Under the pieces are notes generated by a model. That model searched no databases and was not told the origin of the DNA. It saw only the letters and a list, made by a program, of their open reading frames with translations. The position numbers were made by a program, and so were the translations under genes. Below are positions 1-7,931 of a stretch of 64,000 nucleotides of DNA, in pieces. The first letter of the stretch is position 1, and each line of letters opens with the position of its first letter. Origin of the DNA: Dehalogenimonas sp. 4OHTPN (GTDB lineage Bacteria > Chloroflexota > Dehalococcoidia > Dehalococcoidales > Dehalococcoidaceae); the NCBI RefSeq assembly GCF_040448695.1, contig NZ_CP159307.1, forward strand, positions 1,426,001 to 1,490,000, written 5' to 3'.

Positions 1-1596
1 AAAAAAGAGGGACAGGAACAGTGGCTGAAATTGATTTCAACCACTGTTCCTTTTGCATATATCCTACCGATATGCCCCGTGGCGGGAAAGGACATTAGAG
101 TCCTGTCCATAGAATGGCAACTCGAGATCCCACCATGACTCAGGATCTTTCTGTCCATACTCGAAAGTCTCAGCCATACTGAATAGAAAACCGTTAAAAA
201 GGGGAGTGGTAGCTATGGTACTTTTCACTACGTCGTGAATCATAGCGCCATGATTTACCGTAAAAGTGCATTCACCCCAGCATATGTTGCAACTGCTTCC
301 ACTTTCAGAAGCCCAGAGACTGCAACCAGGACCGTTCATGATAAAGGCCTTGGTCCCTTGCACGGTCCAAATCGCCGCTTTCCCATTAACAGTTGGACGT
401 TCCCAAGAAGGCTCTTTTTCGAAAGATATCACTTCAGCAGGGCAGTTATTTGCACATTTCTGGCAGGTATGGCAGAAGCGGAAAATACCTGCGTCTATTG
501 GTTTGTTTGGCGCCAGCGGCAGATCAGTTACAAAATCATATAAACGGCCAGGAGCACCATATTCAGGGGAAATTGTATAGAGTTGTTGGCGACTTGCCTC
601 CCCAAGTCCGTTCAATATCGCACCAGCCCCACCAGCGAAGAAATGGGTCGCGTCTTGATTGGGTGTTGCGTTACCAACTACTCCGATCTTCTGATAGCCT
701 ATCATGCGCAGAAAGTTTTGAGTACAAGCGTTGATATTGCCGACATTCATAAAAGTATTGCGATTCGCAAAACCGCCCCAAGCCGGGGAGCGGCGGAATA
801 ATTCATTCGACCCTTGGGTCGAAACACTCACTTCCCACATTTCTTTATTGGGGATGACTAGCTTTGTAGAAGTCTCATAACCTGTGTCAACATTCTCGTA
901 CACGATTGGACGAGCAACACTTTCGGGAGGCGGCCATTTGTCAATGTAGCTGTTGCTGTTAGCTCCGCCTTTCTCGTAGGAAAACACAGCCTTGTTTCTG
1001 ATTTCGCTTGTGAACTCACCATATCCTACTAAAGAGGCGCCATACACCCTCATTGCAGCCCTGAGCATCTTTGAAGCTTCCTCCGGTGTTCCGGTCCATT
1101 TGGGGACACCAAGTTGTTCAGGGGTTTTCGTCGGAGCCAAATTGAATTCACCAGCCCAACCGAAATCACCAGGCTTCCGTTGGATTGTATTCGTCGTCGT
1201 CGCGCCGGCGTACAATGCATCATCTCGCAAACGATAACCAGATTGGTTGGCATCTTGGCGAGCTTTTTGTAAGGGAGCTCCCACCGCATTGGCATTAACC
1301 ACTCGGTCTTTCCCATAGTATTGAGCCTTTGTGTAACCTGCTTGACCCTGAAGACGGCCGTCATGACGCTTCATCATGTCCCAGTCAATCTCGATCGTGG
1401 GATGATCAAACTCCCTCTCTTTGACATACCATGGCCGTTTCCAGCTTGCGTCAGAAGATCCAATTAACTCGTCCATATCATGGAATACTGGTGTAACCAA
1501 AGAAGCGCCACCGATGCCAGCACCTAAGAGCCCAATGGCTTTCATGAACTCTCTTCTACTTACAACGCTATGAAACCTGGACATTGTCTATTCCTC
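1..1596. repeat. 1.6 kb duplication, left copy
   Basis: This stretch matches 44018-45613 at a constant offset of 44017, and I saw no difference between them by eye. It contains a whole rdhA gene and its 3' flank. The match stops exactly at the end of the IS element at 1597; on the other side it may continue beyond the window. Identity at DNA level implies a recent duplication. Confidence 0.93.
64..1584 (-). CDS. rdhA: Reductive dehalogenase catalytic subunit RdhA (left copy)
   Basis: A 506-residue RdhA, the corrinoid and Fe-S enzyme that removes halogen from organohalides as terminal electron acceptors outside the membrane. It begins with a Tat signal (SRREFMK, then a Gly/Ala-rich hydrophobic stretch). 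Near the C-terminus are two ferredoxin-type cluster motifs, FCHTCQKCANNCP and a second ending GSSCNICWGEC. The protein is identical to that at 44081-45601. No rdhB follows. An IS element begins 12 bp before the start codon; it leaves a partial ribosome site (GAGGAA) but removes the native upstream region, so expression would have to come from the IS, whose transposase genes read toward this gene. The substrate cannot be read from sequence. Confidence 0.96.
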   Translation of the reverse strand: MSRFHSVVSRREFMKAIGLLGAGIGGASLVTPVFHDMDELIGSSDASWKRPWYVKEREFDHPTIEIDWDMMKRHDGRLQGQAGYTKAQYYGKDRVVNANAVGAPLQKARQDANQSGYRLRDDALYAGATTTNTIQRKPGDFGWAGEFNLAPTKTPEQLGVPKWTGTPEEASKMLRAAMRVYGASLVGYGEFTSEIRNKAVFSYEKGGANSNSYIDKWPPPESVARPIVYENVDTGYETSTKLVIPNKEMWEVSVSTQGSNELFRRSPAWGGFANRNTFMNVGNINACTQNFLRMIGYQKIGVVGNATPNQDATHFFAGGAGAILNGLGEASRQQLYTISPEYGAPGRLYDFVTDLPLAPNKPIDAGIFRFCHTCQKCANNCPAEVISFEKEPSWERPTVNGKAAIWTVQGTKAFIMNGPGCSLWASESGSSCNICWGECTFTVNHGAMIHDVVKSTIATTPLFNGFLFSMAETFEYGQKDPESWWDLELPFYGQDSNVLSRHGAYR

Positions 1597-1625
1597 TGAC
1601 CTGCCCCCAATGATGGTACCAGTTG

Positions 1626-2387
1626 TTAAGTAGTTTTGGCAGCCATAATAGCCTCAGGTGCCGGTGGCAGATAACCAAGTGAGCTGTGAGGCCGGACCTG
1701 ATTGTACTGCCTCCTCCAGTCGGCAATCAATACTTCAGCCTCAAAAAGCGTGGTGAAGATCTCCCGGTTCAGTAGTTCATCCCTGAGCTTGCCGTTGAAT
1801 GACTCGATGTAGCCGTTCTCCCAGGGTGACCCAGGCTCGATAAACAGCGTTTTGATGCCAATGTCTGCCAGCCATTTCCTGATCGATCTGGCGGTGAATT
1901 CCGGTCCGTTGTCCGACCTCAGGTGCTCGGGTATGCCCCTTAAGATGAACAGATTGAAGAGCTGGTCGATGACATCCTCTGACGTGATCCGTCTCTTGAC
2001 CAGGATGGCCAGGCATTCCCGGGTGTATTCATCGATGATATTGAGCATCCGAAAAGCCCGGCCGTCTGATGTCCTGGCACTGACAAAGTCATAGCTCCAG
2101 ACGTGATCCTTATGCTCCGGCCTGAGCCGGATGCACGAGCCGTCATTAAGCCATAGCCTGCCTCTTTTAGGTTGCTTCTGGGGCACCTTGAGTCCTTCCA
2201 TGCGCCAGATCCTCTCTACCCTCTTGTGGTTCACCCGCCAGCCTCTTTCACGGAGTAGTGCCGTGATCCGCCGGTAACCGTAGCGGCCAAACTTGGTGGC
2301 CAGTGCAGTGACATCGGCCACCAGGCGCTTTTCCTCATCGGGTGGCTCCTTATCACGGCGCTGGGTAGCCCTGGCCTGGCCGAGCAC
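1626..2387 (-). CDS. IS3-family transposase OrfB (integrase domain)
   Basis: A 253-residue DDE transposase part. It has an HTH_21-like N-terminus (YGYRRITALLRERGW) and an rve integrase core. The acidic residues appear in WSYDFV, RSDNGPEF and NGYIESFNGKLRDE, which is the full D, D, E set. The reading frame is open upstream to the orfA overlap, so the active product is probably an OrfAB fusion made by -1 frameshifting at 2468-2474. It is identical to the protein at 17582-18343. Confidence 0.95.
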   Translation of the reverse strand: MLGQARATQRRDKEPPDEEKRLVADVTALATKFGRYGYRRITALLRERGWRVNHKRVERIWRMEGLKVPQKQPKRGRLWLNDGSCIRLRPEHKDHVWSYDFVSARTSDGRAFRMLNIIDEYTRECLAILVKRRITSEDVIDQLFNLFILRGIPEHLRSDNGPEFTARSIRKWLADIGIKTLFIEPGSPWENGYIESFNGKLRDELLNREIFTTLFEAEVLIADWRRQYNQVRPHSSLGYLPPAPEAIMAAKTT

Positions 2388-2461
2388 CTGGCATGCCCGC
2401 CTCTGGGAGACCTTCAGCTTGTCCTGAATCTTGGTGATAACCTGACGTCTCTTGTGCGGGC

Positions 2462-2740
2462 TTAGAAGTTTCCCCGGGCGGCTTCTTTGAGGATGGCATT
2501 GTCCAGGGTGATGTCGGCTACCAGCTTCTTCAGTCTGGCGTTTTCCTGCTCCAATGCCTTGAGGCGTTTGGCCTGCTCGACTTTCATGCCGCCGTATTCC
2601 TGACGCCAGCGGTAGTAGGTGCAGTTGCTGACCCCGATCTTCTTAAGCACGACGGCCAGACTGGTGCCCTGGCTGATGAGGATCTCGGCCTCCCGGAGAT
2701 GGTTGATGATCTGCTCCGGAGTGAAGGACTTCCTCGGCAT
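2462..2740 (-). CDS. IS3-family transposase OrfA (helix-turn-helix)
   Basis: A 92-residue transposase N-terminal part from MPRKSFTPEQ, with an HTH (SLAVVLKKIGVSNCTYYRW) and a leucine-zipper-like tail (LKALEQENARLKKLV). I chose the start at 2740 because GGGGGAG lies just before it. The last codons contain G GGA AAC, a canonical -1 slippery heptamer that moves ribosomes into the orfB frame. Confidence 0.93.
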   Translation of the reverse strand: MPRKSFTPEQIINHLREAEILISQGTSLAVVLKKIGVSNCTYYRWRQEYGGMKVEQAKRLKALEQENARLKKLVADITLDNAILKEAARGNF

Positions 2741-2805
2741 ATTCTCCCCCTTTCTTTTGGTCCAGTATATTATCAAACTGGACTCGTTTTAGGGGGTCAG
2801 GTCAC

Positions 2806-3003
2806 GTTGGCTCGAAGTGGTCTAAAACACAGTTACGAGGTATTCAATGCATATTGCATGCGACTCATGGGCTTGTTGGGCCGCGAAGGCCATTTTTCGA
2901 AAAGGCTTTTGGACGAAATGTCGAGGAATTCTTATATATTATTGAGCAACCCGAGGAAGCAATATTCTATCGTGATTTGTTGATTCTTTCTCAATCTGGT
3001 TAA
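2806..3003 (+). pseudogene. 3' remnant of an unrecognised gene, cut by the IS
   Basis: An open frame emerges from the IS end and runs 65 codons to TAA at 3001. Its composition is protein-like (e.g. HATHGLVGPRRPFFEKAF, then EEFLYIIEQPEEAIFYRDLL), and no start codon with a ribosome site precedes it. I read it as the C-terminal end of a gene whose 5' part was lost at the IS. I do not recognise the family. Confidence 0.55.
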
Positions 3004-3023
3004 AGATGATAAAAGGGGGAAGC

Positions 3024-3542
3024 ATGCCATCATCCGGTCAGACGGTTCCTAAAACAATAAAATTAAAGGTGCTTTCTAGTTTCATTATCATGAATGTGGT
3101 TTGCATTCTTCCTCTTATGTCTTTGGTATTTAGTCAACATTTTTATGATTTCAGCTTAGGAGTGTTGATATTCTGTTACACAACAATAATTCTTATTTTT
3201 TACTCTTTCTTGTTGAACCCTGCACTAAAGAATTCTAGCGATTATGTATCTTTTGCAAATAATGTTTGGCGTCTTATTGTTGCATTCCTACTTTACTTTG
3301 CTGTGATTTTTTATGTTCAACAGTATCATTCTTCAATTGTAAATTGGGCATGGTGGATCCATATTATGGCCTCGGCTGTAAGCGTAGTTATCACCTACGT
3401 CGTTTGCAAAAAATACGTGTATGATCAAGCTGATGATACTATACGAAATATAAGTAATAAATTAGATACTAACCTTGATACCGAAACAGCTTCATCCTTC
3501 ACAGAGAATGCCATTAATACCCTAGAAAAGGTAAGGTTATAG
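3024..3542 (+). CDS. Predicted multi-pass membrane protein
   Basis: About 172 residues starting at MPSSGQTV. The start at 3024 is preferred over 3006 because AAAGGGGG lies at good spacing before it. Four hydrophobic segments can be seen (around residues 15-38, 44-64, 80-100 and 110-130), followed by a polar, probably cytosolic tail rich in Asp, Thr and Asn. It ends one base before the DGQHR gene, so the two form an operon. I do not recognise the family. AT-rich composition suggests acquisition. A membrane partner for the DGQHR protein is an inference from position only. Confidence 0.75.
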   Translation: MPSSGQTVPKTIKLKVLSSFIIMNVVCILPLMSLVFSQHFYDFSLGVLIFCYTTIILIFYSFLLNPALKNSSDYVSFANNVWRLIVAFLLYFAVIFYVQQYHSSIVNWAWWIHIMASAVSVVITYVVCKKYVYDQADDTIRNISNKLDTNLDTETASSFTENAINTLEKVRL

Positions 3543-3543
3543 C

Positions 3544-4887
3544 ATGTTTAGGGAAAATGGGAATCACTATAAGATACAACTAATACCTTTTAACCAAAAG
3601 GGTAATACCATTTATCTCGCCAAAATACCCGCCGATAAGTTTCTAGGCCTTTATATCGTTGAACCAGCGGAGTATAACTTTAATATTGAACAATCTAAAG
3701 TTAGATCATTAGGGCAAGATGAGTACATCAAAGAAAGGCTCTTATACCATCGCATTGATCCAAATAAGCGGGATTATCAAAGATTCGAGGATCCGGCACG
3801 AGTATCCAAAATTCAAAAATATCTCAATGATAACAGATACGCCCTGTTTCCGAACTCAGTTATCGTCGCATCAGAATTAATTAATGACTATCTCGAGAAT
3901 ACGCCATCCAATGAGAATGAAATCGATCAGATCATAAATACTTCAGGAAATATCCTGTCATTATTCTTGAGTTCGCCAGAAGGTGAGCATTTGTATATCC
4001 CTAAAACAAGCAAACCCTTTCTAGTAATAGATGGGCAACATAGGCTAGCTGGACTTCGAGAGTCTAATGTCTCTCAAAATTTCGATATTATTGTCGCCTT
4101 GCTCTTGGATTATCCTTGGCCTGCCGTCGCGAGTATTTTTTACACGATAAACTACACTCAGAAAGCCGTCAGTAAATCCGTCCTCTATGAATTGGCGGGA
4201 GAATTCAGCGACGACCTCGAAATCGGAACCGTCTGGCTACATCAAGTAGTACGGATACTTAATGAGGTTGAAAAATCCCCTTTCTACAAGAGGGTCAAGA
4301 TTCTCGGGAAATCCGATAGTGACACTCCCAATGCTTCAATTTCTCAAGCTTTCATCATCGATTATCTTGTGAGCACACTTGACCCTTGGAGACAAGGAGC
4401 TCTCTATCCACCAATATTTAGGTATTATTTCCAGAAGAGTAATGAGGCTAAGATTTCTATTGTCACCTTCTTGATGAGGTATTTCGAGGCCATCCGCCAA
4501 TTGTGCCCGGTAGCCTGGGACGATCCGTCAGCATCGATTATTAGTAAGACGGTGGGTGTTGGTGCCTTAATCAGAATAATGCATTTTCTATTTGTCAAAT
4601 TATTTATCGAAGAATACCAAAGTAATCCTACCTTTATGGAAACCTTAAACGCCGATAATTTGAAAGCTAAACTTGATGGCCTTCAATTGATTGATTTTTC
4701 TAGCATTGGAGAATTTGGAGGTTCAGCCAGTAGCGGAGGGCTGAATAAACTTGTGAAAGCATTAATCACTAAACTCCCGTATTTTGGTTCATCAGATTAC
4801 GATGATTTCATTTTCTCCTATCGAAATGTGACATTAAAGCAATATCGAGCTTGGTTTGATAGAAGTGTAAATAATAAAGATATGTAG
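3544..4887 (+). CDS. DGQHR-domain (DndB-like) protein
   Basis: A 447-residue protein with the signature FLVIDGQHRLAGLRES near residues 158-173. This defines the DGQHR/DndB superfamily, whose members include DndB of the DNA phosphorothioation system, and which resembles ParB-like nucleotide-binding folds. No dndACDE or dpt genes are in the window, so it is not part of a standard Dnd locus. It follows the membrane-protein gene by one base, and an EVE-domain gene lies 180 bp downstream. The AT-rich, accessory setting is compatible with a phage-defence role, which is inference. Confidence 0.8.
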   Translation: MFRENGNHYKIQLIPFNQKGNTIYLAKIPADKFLGLYIVEPAEYNFNIEQSKVRSLGQDEYIKERLLYHRIDPNKRDYQRFEDPARVSKIQKYLNDNRYALFPNSVIVASELINDYLENTPSNENEIDQIINTSGNILSLFLSSPEGEHLYIPKTSKPFLVIDGQHRLAGLRESNVSQNFDIIVALLLDYPWPAVASIFYTINYTQKAVSKSVLYELAGEFSDDLEIGTVWLHQVVRILNEVEKSPFYKRVKILGKSDSDTPNASISQAFIIDYLVSTLDPWRQGALYPPIFRYYFQKSNEAKISIVTFLMRYFEAIRQLCPVAWDDPSASIISKTVGVGALIRIMHFLFVKLFIEEYQSNPTFMETLNADNLKAKLDGLQLIDFSSIGEFGGSASSGGLNKLVKALITKLPYFGSSDYDDFIFSYRNVTLKQYRAWFDRSVNNKDM

Positions 4888-4907
4888 AATGACCTGCACC
4901 CAACAAG

Positions 4908-4945
4908 GAGTCCATTGTTTCAGGATGAAAAAGCCTTCTAGTTAG
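4908..4945 (+). repeat. Possible degenerate tmRNA-tail-like element
   Basis: The gap between the DGQHR and EVE genes contains TCCATTGTTTCAG, the left half of the repeat core found between several rdh cassettes, followed by unrelated sequence. I see nothing else in this gap. Confidence 0.35.
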
Positions 4946-5069
4946 AGGGGTTGAAGCTATAATACGCTTGTCGGATTGAGTCCAGGACCACTTAATACCT
5001 GGCTGCTATATTGGGGTTAGGTCAAAGGATTCTTGCGCAACTTGATTAAGGCAATGTAAGGAGAATAGC

Positions 5070-5564
5070 ATGGCACATTGGATCCTTCAGATGAACCCAA
5101 ACCACTTCTCATTAGACAAGGAATACCCTCTCCAGCTCGGGCATGATGATTGGTGGTGTTTATCACGATCCCATAAAATAGCAGTTGGGGACGAGGCTTT
5201 TATTTGGAGAGCTATTGATTATCGGGACAAGAAAACAGGAGCAAAACCCAGGGGGATCTATGCCAAAGCCCGCATCTTGTCAGCTCCTCCTCATTCAAGG
5301 GAAATGGCTCGGAGGATTGAGCAGGCAAAAAAGTTCGATCATTACCGTTGGTCAGATCTACATGAGCGAACGGTACAAGAATCCAAACCTCATGAAATAC
5401 TCATCTCATACACCGAACTTTGGGAGACAAATCCCCTTACGTGCGAAGAGATAAAAAGCGCAGGTCTTGGGGACCTCCATATAATTACTTATCCAAACCA
5501 AGAAATCTGCGGATTATCTGAGTTGGCAGCAGCGAAGATCCTCGATCTCCTTCAGAGAAAATGA
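5070..5564 (+). CDS. EVE-domain protein (PUA-like fold)
   Basis: A 164-residue protein with the EVE pattern: an N-terminal HWILQMNPNHF, a central VGDEAFIWRA and GIYAKARILS. EVE domains belong to the PUA/YTH-like fold, bind modified bases and are often found with restriction and other defence genes. A good ribosome site (AAGGAG) precedes the ATG at 5070. It sits downstream of the DGQHR pair in the same orientation with a 180 bp gap. Alone it would be a modified-base reader; a link with the DGQHR protein is inferred from proximity. Confidence 0.82.
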   Translation: MAHWILQMNPNHFSLDKEYPLQLGHDDWWCLSRSHKIAVGDEAFIWRAIDYRDKKTGAKPRGIYAKARILSAPPHSREMARRIEQAKKFDHYRWSDLHERTVQESKPHEILISYTELWETNPLTCEEIKSAGLGDLHIITYPNQEICGLSELAAAKILDLLQRK

Positions 5565-5634
5565 GGCTGATTTTCTTTGACTGACCTAGCCCCCGACCCG
5601 AATCCAGTTTTCACTGCAACGAACTAGGATCTAA

Positions 5635-5735
5635 CAACAACCGGGGGGCTTCACCAGCCCCTCGGTTGTCATATCCAGCCAGGCACAGATATCACCCATT
5701 GTTTCAGGCAGAGTCCGACTCTCGAGGAGGACAAC
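5635..5735 (+). repeat. Terminator-like hairpin plus tmRNA-tail-like core (unit 1)
   Basis: A hairpin built on GGGGGCTTCACCAGCCCCT is followed about 30 bases later by the core ATTGTTTCAGGCAGAGTCCG, then ACTCTCGAGGAGGAC at 5699-5735. The same two-part unit recurs through the island. The core resembles the T-arm region at the 3' end of tmRNA genes. Confidence 0.7.
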
Positions 5736-5804
5736 GCCTAAGAAAAAACCGAGCGACTACAGGCGCTCTCGGCTTGCCTGAAGCTAAGCCAGTTGAAAAT
5801 ATCT

Positions 5805-5842
5805 ATTGTTTCAGACAGAGTCCGACTCTACGAGGAGGACGA
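5805..5842 (+). repeat. tmRNA-tail-like core (unit 2)
   Basis: A second core copy lies 106 bp after the first (ATTGTTTCAGACAGAGTCCG, then ACTCTACGAGGAGGACGA). It lacks the upstream GGGGCTTCATCAGCCCC hairpin and runs directly into the long hairpin at 5842. Confidence 0.7.
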
Positions 5843-5880
5843 TACAAGAGCCAGGCAAAGGTTTTGCCTGGCTCTTGTAT
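5842..5880 (+). terminator. Perfect 18 bp hairpin
   Basis: The arms at 5842-5859 and 5863-5880 are exact inverted repeats of 18 bases with a 3-base loop (GGT). No T-run follows, so it may be a recombination- or stability-related hairpin instead of a strict intrinsic terminator. It occupies the place taken by other hairpins after the core in sister units. Confidence 0.6.
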
Positions 5881-6006
5881 TTGGAGGAGTTTGACGCTAC
5901 AAAACATCTAGCGGGATTGTTGTGTCTGCCAAAACTACTTTGATGACTGGCACCGTAATTCGAAGTAGATCAAAACGAGCACCTCAAACATAGTTCAAAA
6001 AAGGTA

Positions 6007-6040
6007 TTGACAATATAGGTTATTTCCTATAATATATAGG
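6007..6040 (+). promoter_or_regulatory. Promoter with overlapping operators for the XRE gene
   Basis: TTGACA at 6007 and TATAAT at 6028 (15 bp spacing) lie just before the XRE gene. TATAGG/CCTATA inverted repeats overlap both boxes: TATAGG at 6014-6019, CCTATA at 6026-6031 and TATAGG at 6035-6040. This arrangement is typical of autorepression by an HTH protein. Confidence 0.65.
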
Positions 6041-6059
6041 ACATAGATTATATTTTGTT

Positions 6060-6308
6060 ATGAATAATAATACTTCCCTTGAGCAGTCGATCGTAAAAAG
6101 ATTATCAGAGTACAGACGCTTAAGTGGCGTCACTCAGGAAGAATTAGCTGCTCGTATTGGCACAAAACAACCCGTTATATCCGAGTTCGAACGTATGATG
6201 AATTCACCCACATTGGGATTTATCGAAAGAGTAGCGAACGCACTTGGGGTTGAAATCAAAATCAGGATACAACCTGGCCACACTGATGACATATACGGAG
6301 GTTCCTAG
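6060..6308 (+). CDS. XRE-family HTH transcriptional regulator
   Basis: An 82-residue protein with a Cro/CI-type HTH at residues 14-67 (RLSGVTQEELAARIGTKQPV then SEFERMMNSPTLGFIERVAN). Size and composition resemble HigA/antitoxin-type regulators, but no toxin gene is adjacent. The palindromic operators in its promoter suggest autoregulation. The next gene, an RdhA without a Tat signal, begins 22 bp later in the same direction, so the two are probably co-transcribed. The start is fixed by the promoter position; no strong ribosome site is visible, and a leaderless or short-leader mRNA is possible. Confidence 0.85.
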   Translation: MNNNTSLEQSIVKRLSEYRRLSGVTQEELAARIGTKQPVISEFERMMNSPTLGFIERVANALGVEIKIRIQPGHTDDIYGGS

Positions 6309-6330
6309 TTTAGCTCGCTAAGGGGTCACT

Positions 6331-7713
6331 ATGGATAAATATCATTCTCCGATCAGTAACAAGGATCTCATGAAGAGCCTTTCTCTGTCCCAGAAAGGCC
6401 CAGAAGATGCTAACGAATTTCGCGACTTAGATGAGATGTTGAATGCTTCGGAGTTAAATAAACCATGGTTTGTTAAAGGAACTGACCTACCTACTGTAGA
6501 AATTGATTTGAAACTACACGACCCTTACCCTCGGTCAGCTAATGTATACGATATTAATGCGTTTTTCAGATATCTAGATAATCCCAAAATGGAAGCTGAG
6601 ATCATCAGCGCTAGTAAACTCCGTGAAAGAGACGGCATTTTACAAAAATTGCCAGGGAATTCTCTACGTGATATCTCTCTCGTTAAGACCCTAATCTCCG
6701 ATTATTATTACGACCTGCCTTCTCCAGTCGGAGGATTTCGTTCAATTCCTTCTCCAAAAGATTATGGTGTACCACGTTGGGAAGGCACACCGGAAGATAA
6801 TGCCAAGATGATCCGAACGGTGGCGAGAGCCACCGGCTGTTCTTACGTAGAATTTCTCGACCTAAGTGACACCAGATTAGGTCCTGTTACAAACTTATTT
6901 TATTCCGAAATGGCTGTAAAATTTGAGGACGGAATAGAAGACTATAAGCTTCAAGGACTGAACACAATCTGTTACCCCCGAAACTGTAGATATTTGATCG
7001 TACTTGTTCCACAAATGAAGAGTATTTATAAGAGATTCGGTAACTTCACGACACTGGCAACAGCCGGGCAAGACTCGACAGACAAGGTGCTACATTTAGC
7101 AAAAATGATGAATTTCTTGCATGGTATCGGATACCTTGGATTCGAAATAAGATCACCTCTACCTCCTTTGGAGATATTGACCGGTATCGGAGAATACAAC
7201 CGGACCCATGGACCACCTATCACACCGGCTTTTGGAAACGAATGTTTATCTGGAACGTTCAGCATTCTCACTGACTTACCTCTAGCGCCAAGCAAACCGA
7301 TCGATATGGGTATCTTGAAATACTGTGAAAATTGCCTGAAATGTGCGATCGCCTGCCCATCTGGTGCGATTGATAATGACAAATTACCTAGTTGGGAAAT
7401 CAACACTGGACCCTGGAATGCATCCAATGATCACAAAGGATATAAAAATAATTCTTTTAAATGCATGGAATTCATCGTCAATCATATTGCTACTGGATTC
7501 CGGCCAAGATTGATGGGGCATTGCATGAACTGCGTGTATTCTTGTCCATTTACAAAAGCCAAGATGCTTGATAGTCGCCTCCAAGCGTTGCCTAAAACCG
7601 TACCGTTGAGGATAGATAGAGAAAATACCCGGCGTTTTTGGGAAATTGACATGCCGGAATTCGGAATGATGTCGATTCTGAATCCACCGGAAATAGGTAA
7701 CCAAGCGCATTAG
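6331..7713 (+). CDS. rdhA: RdhA paralogue lacking a Tat signal peptide
   Basis: A 460-residue protein clearly homologous to RdhA through its length, including ELNKPWFVKGTDLPTVEIDL and the Fe-S motifs YCENCLKCAIACP and GHCMNCVYSCPF. The N-terminus aligns with normal RdhA starts, but SRRDFMKS has become SNKDLMKS and the hydrophobic signal region is replaced by a polar stretch (SLSQKGPEDANEFRDLDEM). It should therefore stay in the cytoplasm if made. The frame is intact and all eight cluster cysteines remain. It follows an XRE gene and has a ribosome site (AAGGGGT) before ATG 6331. No rdhB follows. It could be a decaying gene, or a cytosolic corrinoid/Fe-S protein with a changed role. Confidence 0.9.
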   Translation: MDKYHSPISNKDLMKSLSLSQKGPEDANEFRDLDEMLNASELNKPWFVKGTDLPTVEIDLKLHDPYPRSANVYDINAFFRYLDNPKMEAEIISASKLRERDGILQKLPGNSLRDISLVKTLISDYYYDLPSPVGGFRSIPSPKDYGVPRWEGTPEDNAKMIRTVARATGCSYVEFLDLSDTRLGPVTNLFYSEMAVKFEDGIEDYKLQGLNTICYPRNCRYLIVLVPQMKSIYKRFGNFTTLATAGQDSTDKVLHLAKMMNFLHGIGYLGFEIRSPLPPLEILTGIGEYNRTHGPPITPAFGNECLSGTFSILTDLPLAPSKPIDMGILKYCENCLKCAIACPSGAIDNDKLPSWEINTGPWNASNDHKGYKNNSFKCMEFIVNHIATGFRPRLMGHCMNCVYSCPFTKAKMLDSRLQALPKTVPLRIDRENTRRFWEIDMPEFGMMSILNPPEIGNQAH

Positions 7714-7784
7714 CATAGAGGAGGTGATTGAAGACATTTCATAATAGAAATTCGAATATAGATAACAACAATTTAAACAAAACG

Positions 7785-7814
7785 GACTGACGGCTCCTGG
7801 CAGAGCCGTCAGTC
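7785..7814 (+). terminator. Hairpin in the gap before the next rdhA
   Basis: A 12 bp perfect stem (GACTGACGGCTC and complement) with a 6-base loop and no T-run. It lies about 70 bp after the signal-less rdhA and 118 bp before the next rdhA, so it could end the first transcript or act as a leader attenuator for the second. Confidence 0.5.
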
Positions 7815-7931
7815 AAGGAAGGAAACGTACTGCGTCTTAAACAGTGTCTTGTCGCCTCCCTTTTTCATTCTATTAAAACAAGGATAAAAGAGTCAAGGTA
7901 TCAATAATAATCAAGAAAGAAAAGAGGTTAT

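Larger units (their letters stand above)
1597..2804 (-). mobile_element. IS3-family insertion sequence, copy 1
   Basis: A 1208 bp element with imperfect terminal inverted repeats (TGACCTGACCCCC and TGACCTGCCCCCA). It carries overlapping orfA/orfB of an IS3-family, IS407/IS51-like transposase, and matches the inverted copy at 17165-18372. The flanking bases are CCTC on the left and CGTT on the right, so there is no target-site duplication. This suggests rearrangement after insertion. It abuts the duplicated rdhA on one side and a 5'-truncated gene remnant on the other. Confidence 0.95.

Noticed and set aside
3544-4887. Phosphorothioation (Dnd) system
   Set aside because: The DGQHR motif fits DndB-like proteins, but no dndA, C, D or E homologue is in the window.
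6060-6308. Toxin-antitoxin pair
   Set aside because: The XRE protein resembles an antitoxin, but neither neighbour is a toxin; the next gene is an RdhA paralogue.
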